Under the pieces are notes generated by a model that saw only the letters and a program-made list of their open reading frames with translations, was not told the origin of the DNA and ran no database searches. Below, piece by piece: positions 1 to 5,016 of a stretch of 5,016 nt of DNA (its first letter is position 1; the number at the start of each line of letters is the position of its first letter). A program made the position numbers and the translations under genes. Source of the stretch: Chloroflexota bacterium (GTDB lineage: Bacteria > Chloroflexota > Chloroflexia > JAMDCE01); assembly GCA_023489135.1 (NCBI GenBank), contig JAMDCE010000279.1:807-5822 (forward strand). Direction: 5' to 3'.

Positions 1-718
1 CTCCCAGGATGGCATTCTTGATTCCCTGGGTGCCCTCGGCATGGGCCATCACCGCTTTGCCACGGCTAGCGGCCGCCTCCACGATTGATTTGATTTCGTC
101 GATGGTGAACTCTGTAAAGTGAGGCGAGTCCTGTGGCGAGATTACGCCGCCGGTAGTGCAAATCTTGATGAAGTCGAAGCCCTCGCGCAGAGCCTCCCGC
201 GCCCCTTTGCGCACCTCGTCAACGCCATCGCAGATTCTGGTCTTGGCGGCGCCTAAGACATCCAGTCTCACGCCCGAAGGGAAGTAGTTCTCCATATGGG
301 TGCCTGTCTGTCCGATGGCAGCGGCCGTTACCAGGCGTGGCCCGGCGATCAAGCCCATTTCCACGGCCTGGCTCAGTCCGGGATCGGCCCCGCCAGCATC
401 TCGAACGGTGGTGAACCCTGCCTTCAACGTCTCTCTTAGATTCACGGCCGCCTGGAAAAGGCTCACCGTTCTAGGGGTCATGAGTCTGTCCTCAAGCCGG
501 AGCGCGCTCATCGTCACGTGCACGTGGCTATCGATCAGTCCCGGCAATAGCGTTTGCTTTGGTGCTTCGACTATATCGGCGTCCGCCGGCAGATTCACCT
601 CGACATCACGGCCGACCGCCGCGATGTGTCCGTCGCGGATGACTACAACAGCGCGACGCAAGGGCTCAGCCCCCGTCCCATCGATGAGAGTGCCTACTTT
701 CAAGACTAGTGACATCAT
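1..718 (-). CDS. Metal-dependent amidohydrolase (imidazolonepropionase / Xaa-Pro dipeptidase-like), N-terminal part, 3' end outside window
   Basis: Member of the amidohydrolase superfamily (Amidohydro_1), a metal-dependent hydrolase of amide or peptide bonds, probably cytoplasmic because no signal peptide is visible. The 239 complete residues are about 55-60% of a usual length near 400. Order of elements: N-terminal beta-sandwich strand with LKVGTLIDGTGAEP (6-19) and VVIRDGHIAAVG (25-36); first strand of the barrel LLPGLIDSHVHVT (57-69) with metal ligands His65 and His67; GFTTVRDAGG (101-110); TGTH with His141; FDFIKICTTGGVISPQDSP (181-199), where Lys185 is the expected carboxylated bridging lysine; and VMAHAEG (223-229) with His226. 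The remaining His and Asp ligands lie beyond the left edge. Tandem ATG codons at 718 and 715 are both possible starts. The gene follows the DppC-like permease by 9 nt, so it is probably co-transcribed with the transporter and acts on its cargo (inference). Exact substrate unknown: dipeptides ending in Pro or Arg, acyl-amino acids or cyclic amides are all possible for the family. Confidence 0.9.
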   Translation of the reverse strand, partial: MMSLVLKVGTLIDGTGAEPLRRAVVVIRDGHIAAVGRDVEVNLPADADIVEAPKQTLLPGLIDSHVHVTMSALRLEDRLMTPRTVSLFQAAVNLRETLKAGFTTVRDAGGADPGLSQAVEMGLIAGPRLVTAAAIGQTGTHMENYFPSGVRLDVLGAAKTRICDGVDEVRKGAREALREGFDFIKICTTGGVISPQDSPHFTEFTIDEIKSIVEAAASRGKAVMAHAEGTQGIKNAILG

Positions 719-723
719 TCTTT

Positions 724-729
724 CTCCTC
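724..729 (-). promoter_or_regulatory. Ribosome-binding site of the amidohydrolase gene, overlapping the permease stop
   Basis: The minus strand reads GAGGAG, sharing bases with the TGA stop (728-730) of the DppC-like gene. It is 5 nt from the ATG at 718 and 8 nt from the ATG at 715, so the second ATG has the more usual spacing. The overlap suggests coupled translation. Confidence 0.7.
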
Positions 730-1651
730 AGATCTGTAGCCTCGGGTCCAGGTAATCTCTCAACCAATCCCCCAGAAGATTTATCCCCAGGACGGTGAGT
801 ACGATGGCCACCCCTGGAAAGGCTGCTAGCCACCACGCATCGGCGAGGTAGTCGCGCCCATCTGCCAGCATGCTACCCCAGGTCGGAGTGGAGGGCTCGA
901 CGCCCAATCCCAGAAAGCTCAACGCAGCCTCGGTCATAATCGCGTTGGCTACTGAGAAGCTGGCTATGACGATGACCGGGGCGAAGGTATTGGGCAGGAT
1001 ATGGTGAAACATTATGGAAGTGTGGGAGGCACCGACGGTCCTCGCCGCCTCGACGAACTCTTTGGCGCGCAGCGCCAGCACTTGCCCTCGGACTACCCGC
1101 GCGTAGCTCACCCAACTGGACAAGGCCAGAACGATGACCACGTTCCATAACCCCGCGCCCAGCACTGCCATCATAAAGATGGCCAGGAGAAGCGGCGGAA
1201 AGGCTAGTTGGATGTCGGCCAAACGCATTATGAGATCGTCCACCCAGCCGCCGACGTAGCCCGCTACCAGACCCAGCGTCACTCCCACGGTTCCGGCCAG
1301 CGCTACGGCAGCAAACCCGACTATCAAAGAGACGCGCGCCGCGAAGATGAGACGGCTCAGAATATCAGTGCCCAGGGAATCCGTACCCAGGGCGTAATTC
1401 AAGCTTCCGCCCTCAAGGAAAAAAGGTGGCTTTAGACGGTTGGCGATATCGAGACTGCCAATTGTTCCGTAGCCGTGTGGAGCGATCCACGGCGCAAGAA
1501 TAGCGCTGAGGATCACGAGCAAGACCACTACGGTTGCCGGCAATGCCGTTCTGCTCTGCAACCAGGCCCTGACAAACTTGTGGGTTCTCGGTTGGATTCT
1601 GGCTACTCGGCCCAGTATTTGGGAATCCATTTGCACTGCCGGCGTTTCCAA
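728..1651 (-). CDS. ABC transporter permease, DppC/OppC type
   Basis: Second pore subunit, partner of the DppB-like permease; 307 residues, usual for DppC. A short cytoplasmic N-terminus (1-35) precedes transmembrane segment 1 (about 37-58). It is followed by the family motif YALGTDSLGTDILSRLIF (86-103) and membrane spans near 105-132, 148-165, 168-182, 222-240 and 275-295. The EAA loop is at about 198-220 (KEFVEAARTVGAS, then HHILPN). EAALSFLGLGVEPSTPTWGS (241-260) and GDWLRDYLDPRL (294-305) are characteristic of DppC. I chose TTG at 1651 as the start because a purine-rich AAGGGGAGAG lies just upstream. The in-frame GTG at 1636 and ATG at 1630 have no comparable site, although starting at 1630 would lose only 7 poorly conserved residues. 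The TGA stop overlaps the ribosome-binding site of the following amidohydrolase gene, which fits tight operon packing. The matching ATPase genes are not in the window. Confidence 0.95.
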   Translation of the reverse strand: METPAVQMDSQILGRVARIQPRTHKFVRAWLQSRTALPATVVVLLVILSAILAPWIAPHGYGTIGSLDIANRLKPPFFLEGGSLNYALGTDSLGTDILSRLIFAARVSLIVGFAAVALAGTVGVTLGLVAGYVGGWVDDLIMRLADIQLAFPPLLLAIFMMAVLGAGLWNVVIVLALSSWVSYARVVRGQVLALRAKEFVEAARTVGASHTSIMFHHILPNTFAPVIVIASFSVANAIMTEAALSFLGLGVEPSTPTWGSMLADGRDYLADAWWLAAFPGVAIVLTVLGINLLGDWLRDYLDPRLQI

Positions 1652-1653
1652 TT

Positions 1654-1663
1654 CTCTCCCCTT
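1654..1663 (-). promoter_or_regulatory. Ribosome-binding site supporting the TTG start of the DppC-like permease
   Basis: The minus strand reads AAGGGGAGAG within the 15-nt gap between the two permease genes, 2 nt before the TTG at 1651 if the whole purine run is counted. The AAGGGG core is 6 nt from the TTG. The in-frame GTG (1636) and ATG (1630) lack such a site at proper spacing, so this element favours the TTG. Confidence 0.65.
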
Positions 1664-1666
1664 GCG

Positions 1667-2584
1667 CTAGGTGTATTTGATCCTGGGATCCAAGTAAGTG
1701 TAAGCGACGTCCACGAGCAGGTTGATGAAGACGAAAATGACGGAAACCACAAGGACGGAGGCCTGAATTAGTGGAAAATCACGGGTGTTGATGGCCGTGA
1801 TAACCATTCTCCCGACTCCTGGCCAGGCGAAAATGGTCTCGGTGATCACCGCTCCCGCCAGCAGCATGCCGAAATCCAGAGCAACGATAGTTACAACGGG
1901 AATGATGGCGTTCTTGAGGGCGTGCCGCCACAATACAATGCCTTCGCTGAGTCCTTTCGAGCGTGCGGTAGTAATATATTCCTGCGCAAGCACCTCCAAC
2001 ATACTGGAGCGCACGAGACGGGCCGTCCTGGCAGTGGAGTAGGTGCTAAGGGTCACGGCCGGCATTATGAGGTTGCGCCAGTCGCCCATCCCGGAAACTG
2101 GCAATATTCGGAGACTGACGCCGAAGACAAGGATCAGCATCAGGCCGAGCCAGAAACTAGGAATGGCCTGGCCCAGCACGGCGGCGGCCATAGTGAGGCC
2201 GTCGAAGATACTATTCCGGCGGGTGGCGGAGAAGATGCCCGCCGGAATAGCGATAGCCAGGGCCAGCGCTTGCGCGACCAGCGCCAGCTGAAGCGTGTTG
2301 GGCAGAGCTTTCAGGATGAGCGAGAGGGCCGGCTGTTGTTGGCGCAGTGAAACGCCCAGGTCTCCCCTAATCGCTCCTCCCAGGAAATCCAGGTACTGCA
2401 CCCAGATGGGGCGATCAAACCCCATTCGGTGACTGATCTCCATGACTTGCTCTCGCGTCGCCCCCATCGGTGCCATTAGGACCGCTGGACCTCCCAGCAG
2501 GTGCGAGATGAAGAACACCAGCGCCGACACGCAGAAAACGACGACGATAGCTTGGAGCACCCTCCGCAGAACGTACGCGTACAC
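1667..2584 (-). CDS. ABC transporter permease, DppB/OppB type
   Basis: First of the paired inner-membrane subunits that form the translocation pore of a peptide-type importer; 305 residues, normal for DppB. The N-terminus MYAYVLRRVLQAIVVV leads into transmembrane segment 1 (about 10-30), as in the family. Further hydrophobic segments lie near 98-118, 132-158, 170-182, 226-248 and 274-295. The cytoplasmic EAA loop that docks on the ATPase is at about 202-222 (EYITTARSKGLSEG, then RHALKNAIIPV). ETIFAWPGVGRM (249-260) and the C-terminal AYTYLDPRIKY are typical of DppB. The start is GTG at 2584, 3 nt after the stop of the binding-protein gene. No good Shine-Dalgarno precedes it, so translational coupling is likely. 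Later GTG codons would delete part of transmembrane segment 1. It forms a pair with the permease that follows 15 nt downstream. The symbol is left empty because Dpp, Opp, Gsi and Nik systems cannot be told apart here. Confidence 0.95.
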   Translation of the reverse strand: MYAYVLRRVLQAIVVVFCVSALVFFISHLLGGPAVLMAPMGATREQVMEISHRMGFDRPIWVQYLDFLGGAIRGDLGVSLRQQQPALSLILKALPNTLQLALVAQALALAIAIPAGIFSATRRNSIFDGLTMAAAVLGQAIPSFWLGLMLILVFGVSLRILPVSGMGDWRNLIMPAVTLSTYSTARTARLVRSSMLEVLAQEYITTARSKGLSEGIVLWRHALKNAIIPVVTIVALDFGMLLAGAVITETIFAWPGVGRMVITAINTRDFPLIQASVLVVSVIFVFINLLVDVAYTYLDPRIKYT

Positions 2585-2587
2585 GGC

Positions 2588-4234
2588 CTACTGAGTCAGT
2601 TTCGCGTTGTGCATTAGCACGAACTCGTCAGCCCGAGGCTTCCAATTCAACCGCTTGCTGACGCCATACAGATCGTACTGGAAGTACATCCAGATCCACG
2701 GTGGATCGTCATTAGCTATTTCCTGAGCCTTGAAGAGCAACCCCTGACGCTTCTTGTCGTCCATCGTGCTCTGAACCTGCTTGAATACCGATTGGAACTC
2801 TGCGTTGTTCCATTCTGTCGGGTTGAGGGCGTTGTTATATTCGAGCGCCGCTAGATCCACTACCGGATCGAAGAACGAGCTGAACCCTAGCAGGAACAAC
2901 GGGTCGGACTTCTTCGCCATTAGCATCTGGCCAGCGTAAGTGGCCCAGTCAAGCGGCTTGACAGTTGTCTTCACACCAACCTTCGTCAAGTAGTCGGCAA
3001 CGGCCTGGGCAACCTCCTTATCCTTGACGTACCGGCCCATCGGGCTATCCATAACGATCTCGAATCCATTGGGATACCCTGCCTCGGCCAGCAGTTGCTT
3101 GGCCTTAGCGGGATCATAGGGATATGGCTTGATGTCGGGGCTCACATCCGCTGGGACCACGGCTGTGAACCGTCTCTGCCCGTATCCACCTAGAAGCGCC
3201 TTGGTAATGGCGTCCACATCGACCGCGTAGTTCAGCGCCTGTCGCACGCGCTTGTCCTCGAGGGGACTTCCCTTTGTGATGTGGAACCCGACAAAGATGC
3301 GCCTGCCACCCTCGACGCCCTCCACGCGCGTGGTTGCTGTCTCGATCGACTTGACCTGGTCAGGAGGGACGGTTGCTATGAGGTCAACTCCTCCGGACTT
3401 CAACTCAGCTATGCGCGTGCTCACCTCAGGTATGGGCCTGAAGACCAGCGTCTTGATGGGAGGAGCGCCTTTCCAGTACTCGGTATTGGCCTCAAGGGTT
3501 ATGTGGTCGTTCTTGACCCATTCGACGAACTTCCACGGCCCAGAGCCGACGGGCTTGCTGGCAACCACGTCCATCGAGTTCTGAGAGTAGTACTTTGGCG
3601 GGTAGATCCAGAACAGGGACAACCGAGTAAGCATTGCCGGCGCGGGAGCCTTGGTTATCAGTCTCACTGTGTAGTCGTCGACGACTTCGACTCCTTCTAG
3701 CCCGATAAACTTGACTACTTGATCCGTGGATTTCGTCGCAGGGTCCATAGCTCGGTCGAAGGTGAACTTCACCGCCGCTGCGTTGAACGGCTCCCCGTCA
3801 TGGAACTTGACATTCTTCCTGAGTTTGAACTCCCACGTTCGATCATCCAGCATTTTCCACGATTCCGCCAGCTGTGGGTGTACCTTCATATTGTCATCTC
3901 GCCAGACTAGGGCATCGAATATGTGATTGGCCAAACTGAACTCAGGATTGATGGTGTTCATCCGCATAAAATCGAGGGAGTTTGCATCTACGGTCGTGGC
4001 TATCACCACTTTCCCTGACGGGGCTGCCGCAGCGGGTTTGGGGGCCTCAGCCTTAGCCGGCTCGGATTTCGGGGCTTCTGCCTTGGGAGCCTCTGCCTTC
4101 GGCGCTTCTGCTTTTGGAGCCTCTGACTTCGCTGGCGAACTGGCGGCCGGCGTGGCCGGAGCAGACTGACAGGATACTACGGCAAGGCTGGCTATGAAGG
4201 TTGCGGCGATCAACAAATGTAGCCATTTTGACAC
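2588..4234 (-). CDS. ABC transporter substrate-binding lipoprotein, peptide/solute type (SBP_bac_5, DppA/OppA-like)
   Basis: Captures the substrate outside the membrane and hands it to the DppB/DppC-type permeases encoded next. It has 548 residues, about normal for the family plus a tether. Residues 1-21 form a lipoprotein signal peptide (Lys3, hydrophobic 5-20, lipobox VVSC with Cys22 as the lipidated residue; Gln at +2). Residues 23-73 are an Ala/Pro/Lys/Glu-rich linker containing KAEAP repeats. The mature domain starts near KVVIAT (75-80). Family marks: HPQLAESWKMLDDRTWEFKL (119-138), VKFHDGEPFNAAAVKFTFDR (142-161, the classic cluster C signature), GSGPWKFVEW (230-239), KRVRQALNYAVDVDAI (328-343) and YPYDPAKAKQLLAEAGYPNG (371-390). 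The start is GTG at 4234, preceded by a near-perfect Shine-Dalgarno and placed correctly for the signal peptide. The stop lies 3 nt before the dppB-like start. Ligand class (peptide, nickel, glutathione, sugar or opine) cannot be settled from sequence. The D-aminoacylase neighbour suggests peptides or acylated amino acids, which is inference. Confidence 0.95.
   Translation of the reverse strand: MSKWLHLLIAATFIASLAVVSCQSAPATPAASSPAKSEAPKAEAPKAEAPKAEAPKSEPAKAEAPKPAAAAPSGKVVIATTVDANSLDFMRMNTINPEFSLANHIFDALVWRDDNMKVHPQLAESWKMLDDRTWEFKLRKNVKFHDGEPFNAAAVKFTFDRAMDPATKSTDQVVKFIGLEGVEVVDDYTVRLITKAPAPAMLTRLSLFWIYPPKYYSQNSMDVVASKPVGSGPWKFVEWVKNDHITLEANTEYWKGAPPIKTLVFRPIPEVSTRIAELKSGGVDLIATVPPDQVKSIETATTRVEGVEGGRRIFVGFHITKGSPLEDKRVRQALNYAVDVDAITKALLGGYGQRRFTAVVPADVSPDIKPYPYDPAKAKQLLAEAGYPNGFEIVMDSPMGRYVKDKEVAQAVADYLTKVGVKTTVKPLDWATYAGQMLMAKKSDPLFLLGFSSFFDPVVDLAALEYNNALNPTEWNNAEFQSVFKQVQSTMDDKKRQGLLFKAQEIANDDPPWIWMYFQYDLYGVSKRLNWKPRADEFVLMHNAKLTQ
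4040..4129 (-). repeat. In-frame 15-nt tandem repeats encoding KAEAP linker units
   Basis: Six consecutive five-residue units (residues 36-65 of the binding lipoprotein) read KSEAP, KAEAP, KAEAP, KAEAP, KSEPA, KAEAP. The underlying 15-nt units differ at third-codon positions (for example gcc versus gct, ttg versus ttc), so the protein sequence is more conserved than the DNA. The tract forms a flexible, charged tether between the lipidated Cys22 and the binding domain. Unit number is likely to vary between strains by slippage or recombination (inference). Confidence 0.85.
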
Positions 4235-4243
4235 AGTTCGTTT

Positions 4244-4250
4244 CCTCCTT
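4244..4250 (-). promoter_or_regulatory. Shine-Dalgarno of the substrate-binding protein gene
   Basis: On the minus strand this reads AAGGAGG, nearly the full anti-16S complement, with a 9-nt spacer to the GTG at 4234. It lies in the 20-nt gap after the D-aminoacylase stop. It fixes the GTG start and is the strongest ribosome-binding site visible in the operon, as expected for a binding protein needed in excess over its permeases. Confidence 0.85.
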
Positions 4251-4254
4251 CTAC

Positions 4255-5016
4255 CTATTTTTGCAGCACCTTTCCCGGGAAACGCCCGACACTTTCACCT
4301 CCCTCAACGACCATCTGTCCATTTACCAGGACGTACTCGATTCCTATTGGATACCGATACGGATCGGCGTAACTGGCCGTATCAATCACGGTGTCTGGAT
4401 TGAAGACGACGATATCTGCAATGCAGCCCACTGCGAGTCGTCCTCTGTCGCGGAGGCCCAGCTTCCGCGCGGGCAAATATGTCATCTTTTTGACTGCCTC
4501 TTCGAGAGAAACGACGTTTAGCTCTCTGACGTAGCGACCGAGGACGCGGGGGAAGGTGCCGTATGATCGGGGGTGCAGCTTTCCTGTTCCGAGTGTTCCC
4601 GAAGGCCTTCGGGCATCCCCGTCCGATCCTACCATCATAGCCGGATGGGACAATCCCAATTGCACGTTTTCCTCGCGCATAAGCGCTGCGTTGACCAGTA
4701 CACTACCCTGACTGTTCACAAGCATCTCCAGGGCGACATCTACCGGCTGCTGCCCTGTCTGCTGCGCCAACTGTTTGATCGTCAGCCCCTCATAATGGGG
4801 CCTGTTCGAATAGAGCGCGACGTGAAACTCGTCCCAGTCTGCCCCGCTTGCCGCGACACCCGCTTCTATCTCCTGGAGCAGCCGCCATCGAAGTTCATCG
4901 TCAAGTAGTCGCAGGTATGGTTGCGATGACTCTCCAGAGTGGGCCCACGCGGGTAAGAGCAGCGCCGCCAGGACAGTGCTACCAGCGCAATATGGATAGA
5001 TGTCCGCGGTGATATC
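4255..5016 (-). CDS. N-acyl-D-amino-acid deacylase (D-aminoacylase), C-terminal part, 5' end outside window
   Basis: Hydrolyses N-acyl-D-amino acids to a free D-amino acid and a carboxylate; a zinc-dependent, probably cytoplasmic member of the amidohydrolase superfamily. The frame is open from the right edge (position 5016) to a TAG at 4255, giving 253 visible residues. Family members run to roughly 480-540 residues, so about half is missing, including the N-terminal His and Cys metal ligands. Visible family marks, numbered from the first visible residue: DIYPYCAGST (5-14, the family's D-x-YPYxAGST segment), GLTI (77-80), VGSDG (129-133) with Asp132 as the expected catalytic/metal-ligand Asp, the diagnostic HPRSYGTFPRVLGRYVRE (148-165), KMTYLPARKLGLRDRG (177-192), and the closing beta-sandwich strands ADIVVFNPDTV and GIEYVLVNG. 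A TTG at 4770 could be called as a start, but homologous sequence continues upstream, so it is internal. It is the first visible gene of the operon, ending 20 nt before the binding-protein gene. Confident at family level; the acyl-amino-acid preference (D-Glu, D-Asp or neutral) cannot be read here. Confidence 0.93.
   Translation of the reverse strand, partial: DITADIYPYCAGSTVLAALLLPAWAHSGESSQPYLRLLDDELRWRLLQEIEAGVAASGADWDEFHVALYSNRPHYEGLTIKQLAQQTGQQPVDVALEMLVNSQGSVLVNAALMREENVQLGLSHPAMMVGSDGDARRPSGTLGTGKLHPRSYGTFPRVLGRYVRELNVVSLEEAVKKMTYLPARKLGLRDRGRLAVGCIADIVVFNPDTVIDTASYADPYRYPIGIEYVLVNGQMVVEGGESVGRFPGKVLQK

Larger units (their letters stand above)
1..5016 (-). other. Peptide-utilisation operon, internal part
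   Basis: Five genes on one strand are separated by 20, 3, 15 and 9 nt, in the order deacylase, binding protein, DppB-like, DppC-like, amidohydrolase. No hairpin followed by a T-run and no recognisable promoter was seen in any gap. Both end genes run off the window, so the operon boundaries and the expected ATPase genes are unseen. Co-transcription is inferred from spacing and shared theme. Confidence 0.8.

Noticed and set aside
515..526. Palindrome cacgtgcacgtg
   Set aside because: It encodes the conserved metal-binding HVHV of the amidohydrolase; protein constraint explains it, so I do not read it as an operator.
300..755. Plus-strand open frame of 151 codons opposite the amidohydrolase
   Set aside because: The minus strand here encodes a clearly conserved amidohydrolase N-terminus with metal ligands; the plus frame has no recognisable features and runs across a real gene boundary.
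1922..2350. Plus-strand open frame of 142 codons opposite the DppB-like gene
   Set aside because: It is low-complexity and polar (rich in Gly, Glu, Gln and Arg), antisense to transmembrane and EAA-loop codons; a typical shadow frame.
2573..2582. Palindrome gtacgcgtac overlapping the dppB-like start codon
   Set aside because: It is too short and loop-free to form a credible translation-blocking hairpin, and no matching element occurs at the other gene starts.
4040..4129. Possible CRISPR-like direct repeats
   Set aside because: The 15-nt units are contiguous, in frame and without spacers; they encode a lipoprotein linker.
3927..4169. Plus-strand open frame with a repetitive Gly/Ala/Ser/Phe product
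   Set aside because: It is the antisense shadow of the KAEAP repeat and signal region of the binding lipoprotein; no independent ribosome-binding site or family features support it.
4598..4613. Perfect 16-nt palindrome cccgaaggccttcggg
   Set aside because: It lies inside the D-aminoacylase reading frame, encoding part of the loop after GSDG. It has no central loop for a good hairpin, no T-run, and is not near a gene boundary, so chance plus codon choice explains it.
4255..4770. A complete short protein of 171 residues starting at TTG 4770
   Set aside because: The same frame stays open to the window edge and the upstream translation carries D-aminoacylase signatures such as YPYCAGST, so the true start is outside the window.

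Overview
The window is wall-to-wall bacterial coding sequence, with every gene on the minus strand. It reads as the middle of one peptide-utilisation operon. In transcription order (right to left) it holds: the C-terminal half of an N-acyl-D-amino-acid deacylase (D-aminoacylase), cut by the right edge; a lipoprotein peptide/solute-binding protein of the SBP_bac_5 (DppA/OppA) family; a DppB-type permease; a DppC-type permease; and the N-terminal part of a metal-dependent amidohydrolase related to imidazolonepropionase and Xaa-Pro dipeptidase-like enzymes, cut by the left edge.

The gaps between these genes are only 20, 3, 15 and 9 nt. None holds a visible promoter or terminator, so one polycistronic transcript is likely. 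Its promoter would lie beyond position 5016, and the transcript probably continues past position 1. The two ATPase subunits (DppD/DppF type) that such an importer needs are not in the window. They are presumably further along the operon or elsewhere in the genome.

Working model (inference): the binding protein captures peptides or acylated amino acids outside the membrane and the DppBC pore imports them. The two flanking cytoplasmic amidohydrolases then release amino acids, the D-aminoacylase from N-acyl-D-amino acids and the second from a still unknown amide or peptide substrate. This suggests scavenging of D-residue-containing compounds such as cell-wall or detrital peptides.

Organism: a bacterium with moderately GC-rich DNA. 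The binding protein has a lipobox followed by a long Ala/Pro/Lys/Glu-rich tether before the mature domain. That style, with abundant dipeptide ABC cassettes paired with amidohydrolases, recalls uncultured Chloroflexota, but this is a weak, low-confidence inference. No RNA genes, CRISPR arrays, insertion sequences or phage genes were seen, and there is no gene-free stretch longer than 20 nt. The content is well-known families; I found no convincing new system.
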